DNA of 37,648 nucleotides from Thermomonospora catenispora (GTDB taxonomy: Bacteria > Actinomycetota > Actinomycetes > Streptosporangiales > Streptosporangiaceae), in contig NZ_RRYT01000015.1 of assembly GCF_006363815.1 (NCBI RefSeq), positions 1-37,648 of the forward strand. Reading direction: 5' to 3'. Positions 23,749-31,563 of this stretch are shown piece after piece. Position numbers and translations under genes: made by a program. The stretch's first letter is position 1. Every line of letters begins with the position of its first letter. The notes under the pieces were generated by a model. It had not been told where the DNA came from. It was given only the letters and a program-made list of their open reading frames with translations, and made no database searches.

Positions 23749-25233
23749 TCAGCCGGCGGGCGCGGGCTCGGGTTCGGGCTCTTGTTCCCTCAGCCACGCC
23801 ACGAGGCCCTCCACGGTGTCCCGGCAGCCTCCGCACCCGGTGCTCGCCCGGGTGGCGCGGACGATGTCCTCGACGGTCCGGGCGCCGCGCTCCCAGCAGG
23901 CGCGGATCTGTCCCTTGGAGACGTTGCTGCAGTTGCACACCGTCGCCGCGTCCGGCATCCGCACCGGCGAGTCGCTCACCGTGGCGCCGTTGACGCCGGG
24001 GAACAGCAGGCTGAGCCGGTCCGACGGCAGCGGGGCGTTCCGGTCGTACAGCTGGGCGAGGGCCCCGGCGGTGCCGGTCTCCCCCAGCAGGATCGCCCCG
24101 ATCAGCCGGCCGTCCCTGATGACGACCTTCTTGTAGGTGCCGCGGGCGGGATCGGCGAACCGCACCACCTCCACCTCGGGGTCGTCGTCGCCGTGGTGGG
24201 TCTCCCCCATCGCCGCCAGCTCCACGCCGGTCGCCTTGAGCCGGGTGATCTGCCGCGCCCCGGTGAACCTGGCGGCGGCGTCGGCGCCGCCCAGCAGGTC
24301 GGCCAGGACCACGGCCTGCTCCCAGGCCGGCGCCACCAGCCCGTACACCGTGTCGCCGTATTGCGAGCACTCCCCGATCGCCCGGACGGCGGGGTCGGTG
24401 ACCGACCGCAGCGTCTCGTCCACCACGATGCCGCGATCGACCTCCAGCCCGGCCTCCCGCGCCAGCCGCACGTCCGGCCGCACCCCGCAGGCCATGATCA
24501 CCAGGTCGCCGGGCAGGAACTCCCCGTCGGCCAGCTCCACCCCCACCGCCCGCCGCTCCCCGTCCGGGCCGGTCTCGGTGCGCAGCGCGGTCACCGCCGC
24601 CCCCACCCGGGTGCGGACGCCCAGCCCGGCCAGCGTCCGCGCCAGCACCCGGCCGGCGTCGGGGTCGAGCTGCCGTTCCATCAGGTGCCCGGCCAGGTGC
24701 AGCACCGTCGCCTCCAGGCCGCGGCCGGCCAGCCCGCGGGCGGCCTCGATGCCCAGCAGCCCGCCGCCGACCACCACCGCACGCTCGGCCCGGTCGGCCA
24801 GCTCGACGATGCGGCGGCAGTCCTCCAGGGTCCGGAACGCCGACGCCCCGGACGGCAGCCCCTCCTCGGCGCCCGGGATCGGCGGCACGAACGCGACGCT
24901 GCCGGTGGCGAGGACCAGGGTGCCGTACTCGGTCGCGCTCCCGTCGGCGGCGTGCACCACCCGCCGCTCACGGTCGATCCCGACGACCTCCACGCCCAGC
25001 CGGGCGTCCACGTCGTTGCGCTCGTACCAGGCGGGGTCCACCAGGCCGATCTGCTCCGGCCCGACCGCTCCGGCCAGCACGCTCGACAACAGCACCCGGT
25101 TGTAGGGCTGCTGCGGTTCGGCGCCGAACACGGTCAGCGGCACCTCGCGGTCGCGGGCGCGCAGCTCGGTCACGAACCGTGACCCCGCCATGCCGTTGCC
25201 GACGACGACGATCCGGTCGCTCAGCGATGTCAC
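23749..25233 (-). CDS. nasB: NAD(P)H/FAD oxidoreductase with C-terminal BFD [2Fe-2S] domain (nitrate reductase electron-transfer subunit)
   Basis: A 494-aa flavoprotein resembling the N-terminal half of NirB. The FAD motif is VVVGNGMAGSRF, the NAD motif is AVVVGGGLLGIEAARGL, and a C-terminal BFD-like cluster site has Cys433 and Cys435 (VCNCSNV) with Cys467 and Cys470 (GCGGC). It contains no sirohaem domain. Such proteins pass electrons from NAD(P)H to the molybdenum nitrate reductase. The GTG start at 25233 overlaps the nasA stop by 4 nt (GTGA), so it is made together with NasA. The acidic tail (EQEPEPEPAPAG) is unusual but harmless. The symbol follows the Klebsiella/Bacillus-type electron-transfer subunit; naming differs between species. 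Confidence 0.87.
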   Translation of the reverse strand: MTSLSDRIVVVGNGMAGSRFVTELRARDREVPLTVFGAEPQQPYNRVLLSSVLAGAVGPEQIGLVDPAWYERNDVDARLGVEVVGIDRERRVVHAADGSATEYGTLVLATGSVAFVPPIPGAEEGLPSGASAFRTLEDCRRIVELADRAERAVVVGGGLLGIEAARGLAGRGLEATVLHLAGHLMERQLDPDAGRVLARTLAGLGVRTRVGAAVTALRTETGPDGERRAVGVELADGEFLPGDLVIMACGVRPDVRLAREAGLEVDRGIVVDETLRSVTDPAVRAIGECSQYGDTVYGLVAPAWEQAVVLADLLGGADAAARFTGARQITRLKATGVELAAMGETHHGDDDPEVEVVRFADPARGTYKKVVIRDGRLIGAILLGETGTAGALAQLYDRNAPLPSDRLSLLFPGVNGATVSDSPVRMPDAATVCNCSNVSKGQIRACWERGARTVEDIVRATRASTGCGGCRDTVEGLVAWLREQEPEPEPAPAG

Positions 25234-27356
25234 TGATCGGCTCCGCTCTGCTCGATGGGCTCGATCCGCACGGCGCACACCTTGAACTCGGGCATCCTGG
25301 ACACCGGGTCGAGCGCGGGATTGGTCAGCAGGTTGGCGCGTCCCTCCCCCGCCCAGTGGAAGGGGATGAACACGGTGTCGTGCCGGATGGACTCCACCAA
25401 CCGCGCCCGCACGACGGCGGCGCCGCGGCGGCTGCTCACCCGCACCATGGCGCCGTCGGTCACGCCGTGCCGCTCGGCCAGGTCGGGATGCAGCTCCACG
25501 AACGGCTCGGGCGCGGCCTCCACCAGCGGCGCCACCCGACGGGTCTGCGCACCGCTCTGGTACTGCGCCAGCACCCGGCCCGTCGTCAGATGGACCGGAT
25601 AGTCCTCATCGGTCCCCTCGGCCGCGCCGCCGTGCTCGACCGGGACGAACCGCGCCCGCCCGTCCGGGGTGGCGAAGCGGTCCAGGAAGGGCCGGGGCGT
25701 GCCCGGGTGGTCCGGGGAGGGGCACGGCCAGAAGACGCCGCCTTCGGCCTCGATGCGCTCGTAGGTGATGCCCGAGTAGTCGGCCGGGCCGCCGGCGCTG
25801 GCGGCCCGCAGTTCCTCGAACACCTCGGCCGGATCGTCGCTCCAGGCGCCGGGGGCACCCAGCCGCCCGGCCAGCTCGGCGATGATCTCCAGGTCGGACC
25901 TGACCCCGGGCGGCGGATCGACCGCCCGCCGGCGGCGCAGCACCCGGCCCTCCAGGTTGGTCACCGTCCCCGACTCCTCGGCCCACTGCGTCGTGGGCAG
26001 CACCACGTCGGCCCGCAGCGCGGTCTCCGACGGCACGAAGTCCGCCACCGCCAGGAACTCCAGCGCCCCGAGGCGCTCCTCGACCCGGGCGGACCGCGGG
26101 GCCGACACCACCGGGTTGGAGCCGAACAGCAGCAGCGCCTTGGGGCCGTCCTCGGTGCCCAGCGCCTCCAGCAGCTCGTACGCCGACCGGCCCGGGCCGG
26201 GGATGACGTCGGGGTCGACCCCCCAGACGGCGGCGACGTGGGCGCGCGCCGCCGGGTCGTCGATCCGGCGGTAGCCGGGGAGCTGGTCGGCCTTCTGGCC
26301 GTGTTCGCGGCCGCCCTGGCCGTTGCCCTGCCCGGTCAGGCAGCCGTACCCGGACCCCTCCCGGCCGGGCAGTCCCAGCGCCAGCGCCAGGTTGATGAAC
26401 GCGGTGACGGTGTCGGTGCCGCGGGCGTGCTGCTCGGCCCCCCGGGCGGTCAGGATCAGCGATCTGCGTCCCCGCGCCAGCAGCCGCACCGCCTCGCGCA
26501 TCTGCGGCGCCGGCACCCCGGTGATCCGCTCGACCCGGTCCGGCCAGTAGGCGTTCACCGACATCCGGACCTGCTCGAACCCGTCGGTGCGCGCGCGGAT
26601 GTAGTCCTCGTCGACCAGCCCTTCCTGGATCGCCAGGTGCAGCATCCCGTTGGCCAGCGCCAGGTCGGTGCCGGGGGTCGGCTGCAGATGCAGGTCGGCC
26701 CGCCGGGCGGTGACGGTGCGGCGCGGATCGATGACGATCAGCGCCCCGCCGCGCTCGCGCATCTCGGCCAGATGGCGCATGAACGGCGGCATGGTCTCGG
26801 CGACGTTCCCGCCCGCCACCATGATCGCGTCCGCCCGCGCCAGATCGGTGATCGGCATCGGCAGCCCGCGGTCCATCCCGAACGCCCGGTTCACCGCGGC
26901 GGCGGCCGAGGACATGCAGAACCGCCCGTTGTAGTCGATCTGCGCGGTGCGCAGCGCGATCCGGGCGAACTTGCCGAGCTGGTAGGCCTTCTCGTTGGTG
27001 AGCCCGCCGCCGCCGAACACCCCGACCGCGTCCCGGCCGTGCCGCCCCTGGAGGCGGGTCACCTCGGCGACGATCCGGTCCAGCGCCTCGTCCCAGGTGC
27101 ACGGCTCCAGCGGCGCGTCCCGGCGGGCGCGCATCAGCGGCGTGGTCAGCCGGTCGGCCGCGGTCAGCAGCTCGGCCGCCGTCCAGCCCTTGTGGCACAG
27201 CCCGCCGCGGTTGGCCGGAACGTCCTGACGCGGCGTCACCCGCACCGGGACGCCGCCCACCGTCATGCCGCACTGCAGCGCGCAGTAGGGGCAGTGGGTG
27301 GGGGCTCCGTCCGCCGCGGCCGTGTCCGGCGCGCGGGTCCGTTCACTCGCCGTCAT
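25230..27356 (-). CDS. nasA: Assimilatory nitrate reductase catalytic subunit (molybdopterin)
   Basis: A 708-aa Mo-bisMGD oxidoreductase reducing nitrate to nitrite in the cytoplasm. The N-terminal [4Fe-4S] site is Cys22, Cys25, Cys29 and Cys54 (HCPYCALQCG...GGLCHKG). Cys147 in GRFCMSSAAAA is the expected molybdenum ligand, as in NasA/NapA. The C-terminal molydopterin-dinucleotide domain starts near VHLTTGRVLAQYQSG. There is no Tat or Sec signal, which fits an assimilatory rather than periplasmic enzyme. It leads the nasA-flavoprotein unit and is preceded by a GlnR-like box array ending 24 nt before the ATG. Complete and normal in length. Confidence 0.96.
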   Translation of the reverse strand: MTASERTRAPDTAAADGAPTHCPYCALQCGMTVGGVPVRVTPRQDVPANRGGLCHKGWTAAELLTAADRLTTPLMRARRDAPLEPCTWDEALDRIVAEVTRLQGRHGRDAVGVFGGGGLTNEKAYQLGKFARIALRTAQIDYNGRFCMSSAAAAVNRAFGMDRGLPMPITDLARADAIMVAGGNVAETMPPFMRHLAEMRERGGALIVIDPRRTVTARRADLHLQPTPGTDLALANGMLHLAIQEGLVDEDYIRARTDGFEQVRMSVNAYWPDRVERITGVPAPQMREAVRLLARGRRSLILTARGAEQHARGTDTVTAFINLALALGLPGREGSGYGCLTGQGNGQGGREHGQKADQLPGYRRIDDPAARAHVAAVWGVDPDVIPGPGRSAYELLEALGTEDGPKALLLFGSNPVVSAPRSARVEERLGALEFLAVADFVPSETALRADVVLPTTQWAEESGTVTNLEGRVLRRRRAVDPPPGVRSDLEIIAELAGRLGAPGAWSDDPAEVFEELRAASAGGPADYSGITYERIEAEGGVFWPCPSPDHPGTPRPFLDRFATPDGRARFVPVEHGGAAEGTDEDYPVHLTTGRVLAQYQSGAQTRRVAPLVEAAPEPFVELHPDLAERHGVTDGAMVRVSSRRGAAVVRARLVESIRHDTVFIPFHWAGEGRANLLTNPALDPVSRMPEFKVCAVRIEPIEQSGADQ

Positions 27357-27380
27357 GGTCCCTGATCGTGTGCAGGGGGC

Positions 27381-27429
27381 GTTTCACCTCCGGGTCCCGG
27401 TCGTGTCCCGGATGTTAAAAGCGTTTCAC
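27381..27429 (-). promoter_or_regulatory. GlnR-like operator array upstream of nasA
   Basis: On the minus strand the boxes are GTGAA (27425-27429), TTAAC (27414-27418), GACAC (27403-27407), GACCC (27392-27396) and GAAAC (27381-27385), again at exact 11-bp period. Order, phasing and several spacer bases match the element before nirB. Similarity extends to 27372. Confidence 0.65.
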
Positions 27430-27660
27430 CGAGCCGCGTTCGTCGAGGTCAGCGACTTGTCCGCGATGCCGGCCGGCCCTCGCCCGGTCGACTCGGCCCG
27501 CCCCGCCGCGACCCGACCATGATCGCGTCTCCGCTGTTCTCATCGCCGGTCACGATCGCATTCGGCGCCCCGAGCCCGCGGCTCGAACGGATCGACGGCC
27601 CGTCCCCGCTCGGCGTCAGATTGCCGACGGCGGGCCCGAAGGGCGCCCGCGGGCACGCCG

Positions 27661-27666
27661 TAGCCT
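27661..27666 (+). promoter_or_regulatory. -10-like TAGCCT of the Nudix gene
   Basis: TAGCCT ends 7 nt before ATG 27674 and there is no ribosome binding site, consistent with a leaderless mRNA. The rest of the 317-nt interval from nasA to this gene holds only the GlnR-like array; no other gene is seen. Confidence 0.45.
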
Positions 27667-27673
27667 CATCTGC

Positions 27674-28183
27674 ATGCCCGACACCTCCTATTACGCCTCC
27701 TTGCCCCGTACCCGAGGCGCCGCCGCCGCCCTGCTGCTGGACGATCTCGGCCGGGTGCTGATGGTCAAGCCCACCTACAAGGAAGGATGGTTCCTGCCGG
27801 GCGGAGTGATCGAGGAGGGGGAGTCCCCGTTGGCCGCCTGCATGCGCGAATGCGAGGAGGAGCTCGGCTTCGTCCCCCGGCTCGACGGACTGGCCTGCGT
27901 GGACTGGGGGCCGCCCCGCGAGGGCGTCGACGCGGTCAACGTGTTCGTCTTCGGCGGCGGCATCACCGCCGAGCAGATCGGCGACATCAGGCTTCCCCCC
28001 GACGAGCTGTCCGATCACGCGCTGGTCGCCCCGGAGAAGATCGCCGACCTGGCCGCCCCGCACATCGCCCGGCGCATGGAGCCCAGCCTGCGCGGCATCG
28101 CCGAGGGCCGCACCGTCTATCTGGAGGACGGGTACGAGCCCGGTTTCGGCCCGGACTGGCCGCCGGAACGGCCGAGGCGGTAG
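27674..28183 (+). CDS. Nudix hydrolase
   Basis: A 169-aa hydrolase of nucleoside-diphosphate-linked compounds. The Nudix box is complete: Gly44-x5-Glu50-x7-Arg58-Glu59-x-Glu61-Glu62-x2-Gly65, in PGGVIEEGES...RECEEELGF. The catalytic and metal-binding Glu residues are all there. Nothing in the sequence identifies the substrate, and the C-terminal RTVYLEDGYEPGF is not a signature I recognise. The start is fixed by the -10-like box 7 nt upstream. It is divergent from nasA and followed 61 nt later by the Cys-rich gene on the same strand. No functional tie to nitrate assimilation is evident. Confidence 0.92.
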   Translation: MPDTSYYASLPRTRGAAAALLLDDLGRVLMVKPTYKEGWFLPGGVIEEGESPLAACMRECEEELGFVPRLDGLACVDWGPPREGVDAVNVFVFGGGITAEQIGDIRLPPDELSDHALVAPEKIADLAAPHIARRMEPSLRGIAEGRTVYLEDGYEPGFGPDWPPERPRR

Positions 28184-28244
28184 AGGCGCGTCTCCGCCGG
28201 GTAGGTGGCACGGCGTACGGCCGGCGAATCGGGGGGAGATCACC

Positions 28245-28487
28245 ATGGCCACCTGCGAGGTCTGCGGCAACGACTACGAGCTGTCCTTCGAGATCCACGC
28301 GCAGGGCGCGGTGCACACGTTCGACTCCTTCGAATGCGCCATCACCAAGATGGCCCCGATCTGCGAGCACTGCTCCTGCCGGATCCTCGGCCACGGCGTG
28401 GAGGTCGACCGGCACTGGTACTGCTGCGCCCACTGCGCCCGCGCCGAGCATCCCCAGCGGGCCGAGCTGGTCGCCGATCACGTCTGA
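28245..28487 (+). CDS. Cys-rich metallothionein-like small protein
   Basis: An 80-aa protein with nine Cys (residues 4, 7, 31, 40, 43, 45, 60, 61 and 64) and several His, arranged as MATCEVCGNDY, CEHCSCRILGHGVEV and YCCAHCARA. This resembles the prokaryotic metallothionein/zinc-ribbon proteins of actinomycetes, so zinc or other soft-metal binding is likely. GGGGGAG lies 5 nt before the ATG. It follows the Nudix gene and is followed by a strong terminator. Whether it stores metal or acts as a structural zinc protein is unknown. Confidence 0.85.
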   Translation: MATCEVCGNDYELSFEIHAQGAVHTFDSFECAITKMAPICEHCSCRILGHGVEVDRHWYCCAHCARAEHPQRAELVADHV

Positions 28488-28516
28488 GGCCGCGTCCGAG
28501 GGCGCCGCAGACGAGG

Positions 28517-28549
28517 GGCGGCGCCGGTGGGCGGTCCACCGGCGCCGCC
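28517..28549. terminator. Terminator between the Cys-rich gene and narK
   Basis: GGCGGCGCCGGTGG (28517-28530), loop gcggt, exact 14-nt complement (28536-28549). It separates convergent genes. Three copies of a TTCGCCGTCC-like decamer follow at 28550-28579. Confidence 0.75.
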
Positions 28550-28579
28550 TTCGCCGTCCTTCGCCGTCCTTCGCCGGTC
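28550..28579. repeat. TTCGCCGTCC tandem decamer, three copies
   Basis: Two exact copies and a third with a changed end (TTCGCCGGTC) stand head to tail just after the terminator stem. They lie before the narK stop and are probably slippage-derived. Confidence 0.6.
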
Positions 28580-28607
28580 TCCGCAGGACTTCGTCCCGTC
28601 CGCCCCG

Positions 28608-30011
28608 TCAGACCCCGGCCTGCGCCAGGCTCATCCGCCTCTCCCCGATGCGCACCTTCCGCAGGTAGGCCGCCCAGGTGAGGACCATGCACAGGACGTA
28701 GCACACGGTCAGCCCCACCAGCGCCGGGCCGACCCCGCCGGTCTGCTCCAGCGAGATCCGGAACGCCTGCTGGATCAGCACGCCGCCGAACGCGCCCACC
28801 GCCGAGGTGACGCCGATCACCGCCGCGGCCTTGCGGCGCGCCAGGGCCAGCGCCCGCTCCGCGGCCGGCCCGTCCGCCGGATCGACCCCCTCCATCACCG
28901 TGACCTTGAAGATCGCCGGGATCATCTTGTAGGTCGAGCCGTTGCCGATGCCGGTGGTGACGAACACGAACAGGAACGCCGCCAGGAACACCGGCCAGCT
29001 GCCGGCCCGCACCGCCAGCGCCACCGCGCCGATGCCCAGCGCCATCAGCAGGAAGTCCACCGCGGTGACCCGGGCGCCGCCGAACCGGTCGGCCAGCCAG
29101 CCGCCCAGCGGCCGGGCCAGCGACCCGGCGAACGCGCCCAGCCAGATGTAGTGGGCGCTCTCGATGTGGGGGAACTGCGTCTTGATCAGCACCCCGAACG
29201 AGAACGAGTAGCCGATGAACGACCCGAACGTGCCGATGTAGAGCACGCTCATGATGAGCGTCTGGGGCTCGCGGCTGATGGCGGCCATCTCGCGGAGGGT
29301 GTAGGGCGAGGCGACCTTGCGCAGGTTGTTCATGAACAGGTACGCGCCGGCGGCCGCCACCAGGATCAGCGGCATCCACACCCAGCCGACCGCGGCCAGC
29401 CCGAACGCCGTGATCAGCGGCGGCATCGCCAGCTGGGTGACGCTGGTGCCCAGGTTGCCGCCGGCGGCGTTCAGTCCCAGCGGCAGCCCCTGCTTGCCGG
29501 TCGGGTAGAAGTGCGTGATGTTGGCCATCGAGGAGGCGAAGTTGCCGCCGCCCAGGCCGGTGGTGGCCGCGATGAGCAGCAGCGCCCAGTACGGGATGTC
29601 GGGGTCGCCGACCGCGTACACGAACAGTCCGCACGGGACCAGGAGCAGCAGCGCGCTGACGATGGTCCAGTTGCGGCCGCCGAACCGGGCCGGCCCGAAG
29701 GTGTAGGGGATGCGCATCGCCGCGCCGACCAGGTTGGGCAGCGTGGTCAGCCAGAGGACCTGACCGACCGACAGCCGCATCCCCACCGACTCCAGGTGGA
29801 GGACGGCGATGCTCCACAGCAGCCAGACGCAGAACCCCAGGTGTTCGGTCAGGATCGACCAGACCAGGTTGCGGGCGGCCACCCGGCGGCCGGTCCGCGC
29901 CCAGAACCGCTCGTCGTCCGGCTCCCAGTGGTCGATCCAGCGGCCGCCCTTGGCGGAGAGGGACCCGGCGCCCGTGTCGTCGGCGCGCTCGGGCCTGGCC
30001 AGCACCGTCAT
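28608..30011 (-). CDS. narK: Nitrate/nitrite transporter (NarK, MFS)
   Basis: A 467-aa major-facilitator permease with about twelve hydrophobic segments. The two nitrate signatures are recognisable: GLGGGNFASSMANI in the fifth-helix region and FVTTGIGNGSTYKMIP in the eleventh. The N-terminal ~50 residues are cytoplasmic and polar (WEPDDERFWARTGRRVA). It imports nitrate or exchanges nitrate for nitrite, feeding NasA and NirBD encoded upstream in the window. GGAGG lies 7 nt before ATG 30011. Unlike nirB and nasA, I do not see a clear box array before it. Transcribed alone. Confidence 0.95.
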   Translation of the reverse strand: MTVLARPERADDTGAGSLSAKGGRWIDHWEPDDERFWARTGRRVAARNLVWSILTEHLGFCVWLLWSIAVLHLESVGMRLSVGQVLWLTTLPNLVGAAMRIPYTFGPARFGGRNWTIVSALLLLVPCGLFVYAVGDPDIPYWALLLIAATTGLGGGNFASSMANITHFYPTGKQGLPLGLNAAGGNLGTSVTQLAMPPLITAFGLAAVGWVWMPLILVAAAGAYLFMNNLRKVASPYTLREMAAISREPQTLIMSVLYIGTFGSFIGYSFSFGVLIKTQFPHIESAHYIWLGAFAGSLARPLGGWLADRFGGARVTAVDFLLMALGIGAVALAVRAGSWPVFLAAFLFVFVTTGIGNGSTYKMIPAIFKVTVMEGVDPADGPAAERALALARRKAAAVIGVTSAVGAFGGVLIQQAFRISLEQTGGVGPALVGLTVCYVLCMVLTWAAYLRKVRIGERRMSLAQAGV

Positions 30012-30172
30012 CGCTCTGCCTCCAGATGGTCGAAGGAACACCTGGAAGCTAGGGAGCGCTGATTACATCGAACGCCCGCCGATGTGCCCGAGGTGATACA
30101 TCCTCCGCACAAGAGCGGCCCTCGAGTGTGAAACGGCGGGTGGGACGACGGGCGTGAACGGCGCCGGCCCGC

Positions 30173-30835
30173 TCACCTGGCCCGCACGAAACGCCTCGGC
30201 CGCCGTGTCTCGTCGACGTCCGGCCAGTGCGGCGAGCGTCCCGACGAGCGCAGCACCGACTCCCACGGGTCGCCTCCGGCGAGCGGCAGGTGCGGCACTC
30301 CCCAATGCCAGGCGGGCACCAGGACCTCCGGGTCGCGCGGCCGGTAGTCCACGCCGACGGCCTTGGCCAGGTCCCAGGCGTGCAGGTGCCACTCCACGCA
30401 GGCCGCGCCCGTGTAGTCGCCCACGGTGTACTTGGTGCCCCGGTAGACCAGGTGGGTGCGGTCCCAGGCGTCCGGCACCAGGTCGGCGTACGCCCCGGCC
30501 GACACGGTGAACGACATGATCCGCTCCGGGCCGGACTCGGGCGGCAGCACCGCCAGCTCGGCCGCGTTCTGCCGGGCCTGCTGGCGGATCAGCACGGCCG
30601 ACGGCGCGTCCTGGGCGAACAGCTTGGCCAGCCGGCTGTCGGGTCCGTCCTGCAGGTACTCCAGCTGGTTCTCGGCCACGCAACGCAGATGCCCGGCCAG
30701 GTCCAGCGCCGTCCACTCGGTGCAGGGGGTCGGCACCGACCAGTCCTCGACCTGCGCGGCCAGCCTCCGGATCGCCCGGACCCCGTCCTGGTAGGACTCC
30801 AGCAGGCGATGCCTGTCAGGCGGCGTGCGCTCCAA
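30173..30835 (-). CDS. Maleylpyruvate-isomerase N-terminal / DinB-like protein (MDMPI family)
   Basis: A 220-aa protein of the mycothiol-dependent maleylpyruvate isomerase/DinB superfamily. WSVPTPCTEWTALDLAGHL (about residues 34-52) is the typical N-terminal signature, with the conserved His of GHL. A second histidine-rich segment is CVEWHLHAWDLAKAVG. Members are metal-dependent thiol transferases or, often, uncharacterised proteins. I choose the TTG at 30835 because GGGGAG lies 5 nt upstream and the domain normally begins about there. The frame stays open to 30973, but the added 46 residues are unlike the family. It is not in an obvious operon. Confidence 0.8.
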   Translation of the reverse strand: MERTPPDRHRLLESYQDGVRAIRRLAAQVEDWSVPTPCTEWTALDLAGHLRCVAENQLEYLQDGPDSRLAKLFAQDAPSAVLIRQQARQNAAELAVLPPESGPERIMSFTVSAGAYADLVPDAWDRTHLVYRGTKYTVGDYTGAACVEWHLHAWDLAKAVGVDYRPRDPEVLVPAWHWGVPHLPLAGGDPWESVLRSSGRSPHWPDVDETRRPRRFVRAR

Positions 30836-31000
30836 TGGATCTCCCCGTCCCCCGATGTTCGCCGGTGCGCCACCGTATTGTTCGGCCCACGGCGGCGCCG
30901 GCGCATCTCGAAACGCGTAGGTTCTCGAAAATCCGACCCGGGTGCCGTCCGACGCGTGCGCCGCCGACGGCACCCGTCCCCCGGGCCGGTCGACGCCGGC

Positions 31001-31429
31001 TCAGGCGGCCGCGCCGCGTCCGACGCGGAAGCTCAGGCGGTGCGCCTCGCGGGCGGTGCGCAGCCGGTCCACCTCATCGCTCCACGGTCGCACCTCGGGA
31101 CGGGCCTTGGCCTTGCGCCGGGCGATCTCGGCGGCGCGGCGGGCCTTGGCCGGGTCCTTGGCGTCCCGCGGGACGTAGGTCTTCGGTCCCATCGCCACCC
31201 GTTCGGCGGCCTCGGCGGCCCGCAGCGCCTCGGTCAGCGCCCGGTCCAGCTCGACCGCCAGCGTCCGCAGCTCCTCGGTCGGCCGGGCGGCGTCCCTGGC
31301 CTGCACCCGCCGGAACTCCTCCTCGGCCCGCACCGCCTCCGCCAGCCGGTCGCGGTAAGTGCCGGCCAGTTCCCGATCGGCGGCGTACCGCTCCATGACG
31401 TCCCTGGTCGTCCGGCGGCCCAGCGGCAT
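31001..31429 (-). CDS. Hypothetical charged coiled-coil protein
   Basis: I do not recognise the family. The 142 residues are rich in Arg, Glu and Ala, with long helix-forming runs (YRDRLAEAVRAEEEFRRVQAR and ELRTLAVELDRALTEALRA) and no hydrophobic segment, so a soluble, largely helical or coiled-coil protein is expected. Basic stretches such as ARRAAEIARRKAKAR could bind nucleic acid. GGAAGG lies 9 nt before ATG 31429, and codon use is normal for the window. It is divergent from the TetR gene, with 134 nt between them, so that regulator may control it. Confidence 0.65.
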   Translation of the reverse strand: MPLGRRTTRDVMERYAADRELAGTYRDRLAEAVRAEEEFRRVQARDAARPTEELRTLAVELDRALTEALRAAEAAERVAMGPKTYVPRDAKDPAKARRAAEIARRKAKARPEVRPWSDEVDRLRTAREAHRLSFRVGRGAAA

Positions 31430-31542
31430 GGCGGGGGTCCTTCCTCTCGCTGTGGTCGTTTCCGGAGGACCAGGGTACGCGCCCGGCCGCCGTCGCGGGT
31501 GCGGGGGCGCCGCATCGGGCGAGATCTTCCCCGACCCGTGCC

Positions 31543-31557
31543 TTTACGCAGTAAGGT
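31543..31557 (+). promoter_or_regulatory. TetR promoter/operator, TTTAC-N3-GTAAGGT
   Basis: TTTAC-gca-GTAAGGT contains an imperfect dyad (CCTTTAC/GTAAGG, 31541-31556) and a -10-like TAAGGT (31552-31557) ending 6 nt before the tetR ATG. Overlap of dyad and -10 suggests autorepression, and the gene is probably leaderless. A near-identical sequence is at 14479-14493. Confidence 0.5.
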
Positions 31558-31563
31558 GCAGTC

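Noticed and set aside
30042-30172. GlnR-like box array before narK
   Set aside because: GTATC, GGCAC and GTAAT occur near the right spacing, but they fit the consensus poorly and lack the TTAAC, GACCC and GAAAC set of the nirB and nasA arrays.
30836-30973. N-terminal extension of the MDMPI-like protein
   Set aside because: The 46 residues do not resemble the family, and a TTG with a good Shine-Dalgarno sequence starts at the expected place.
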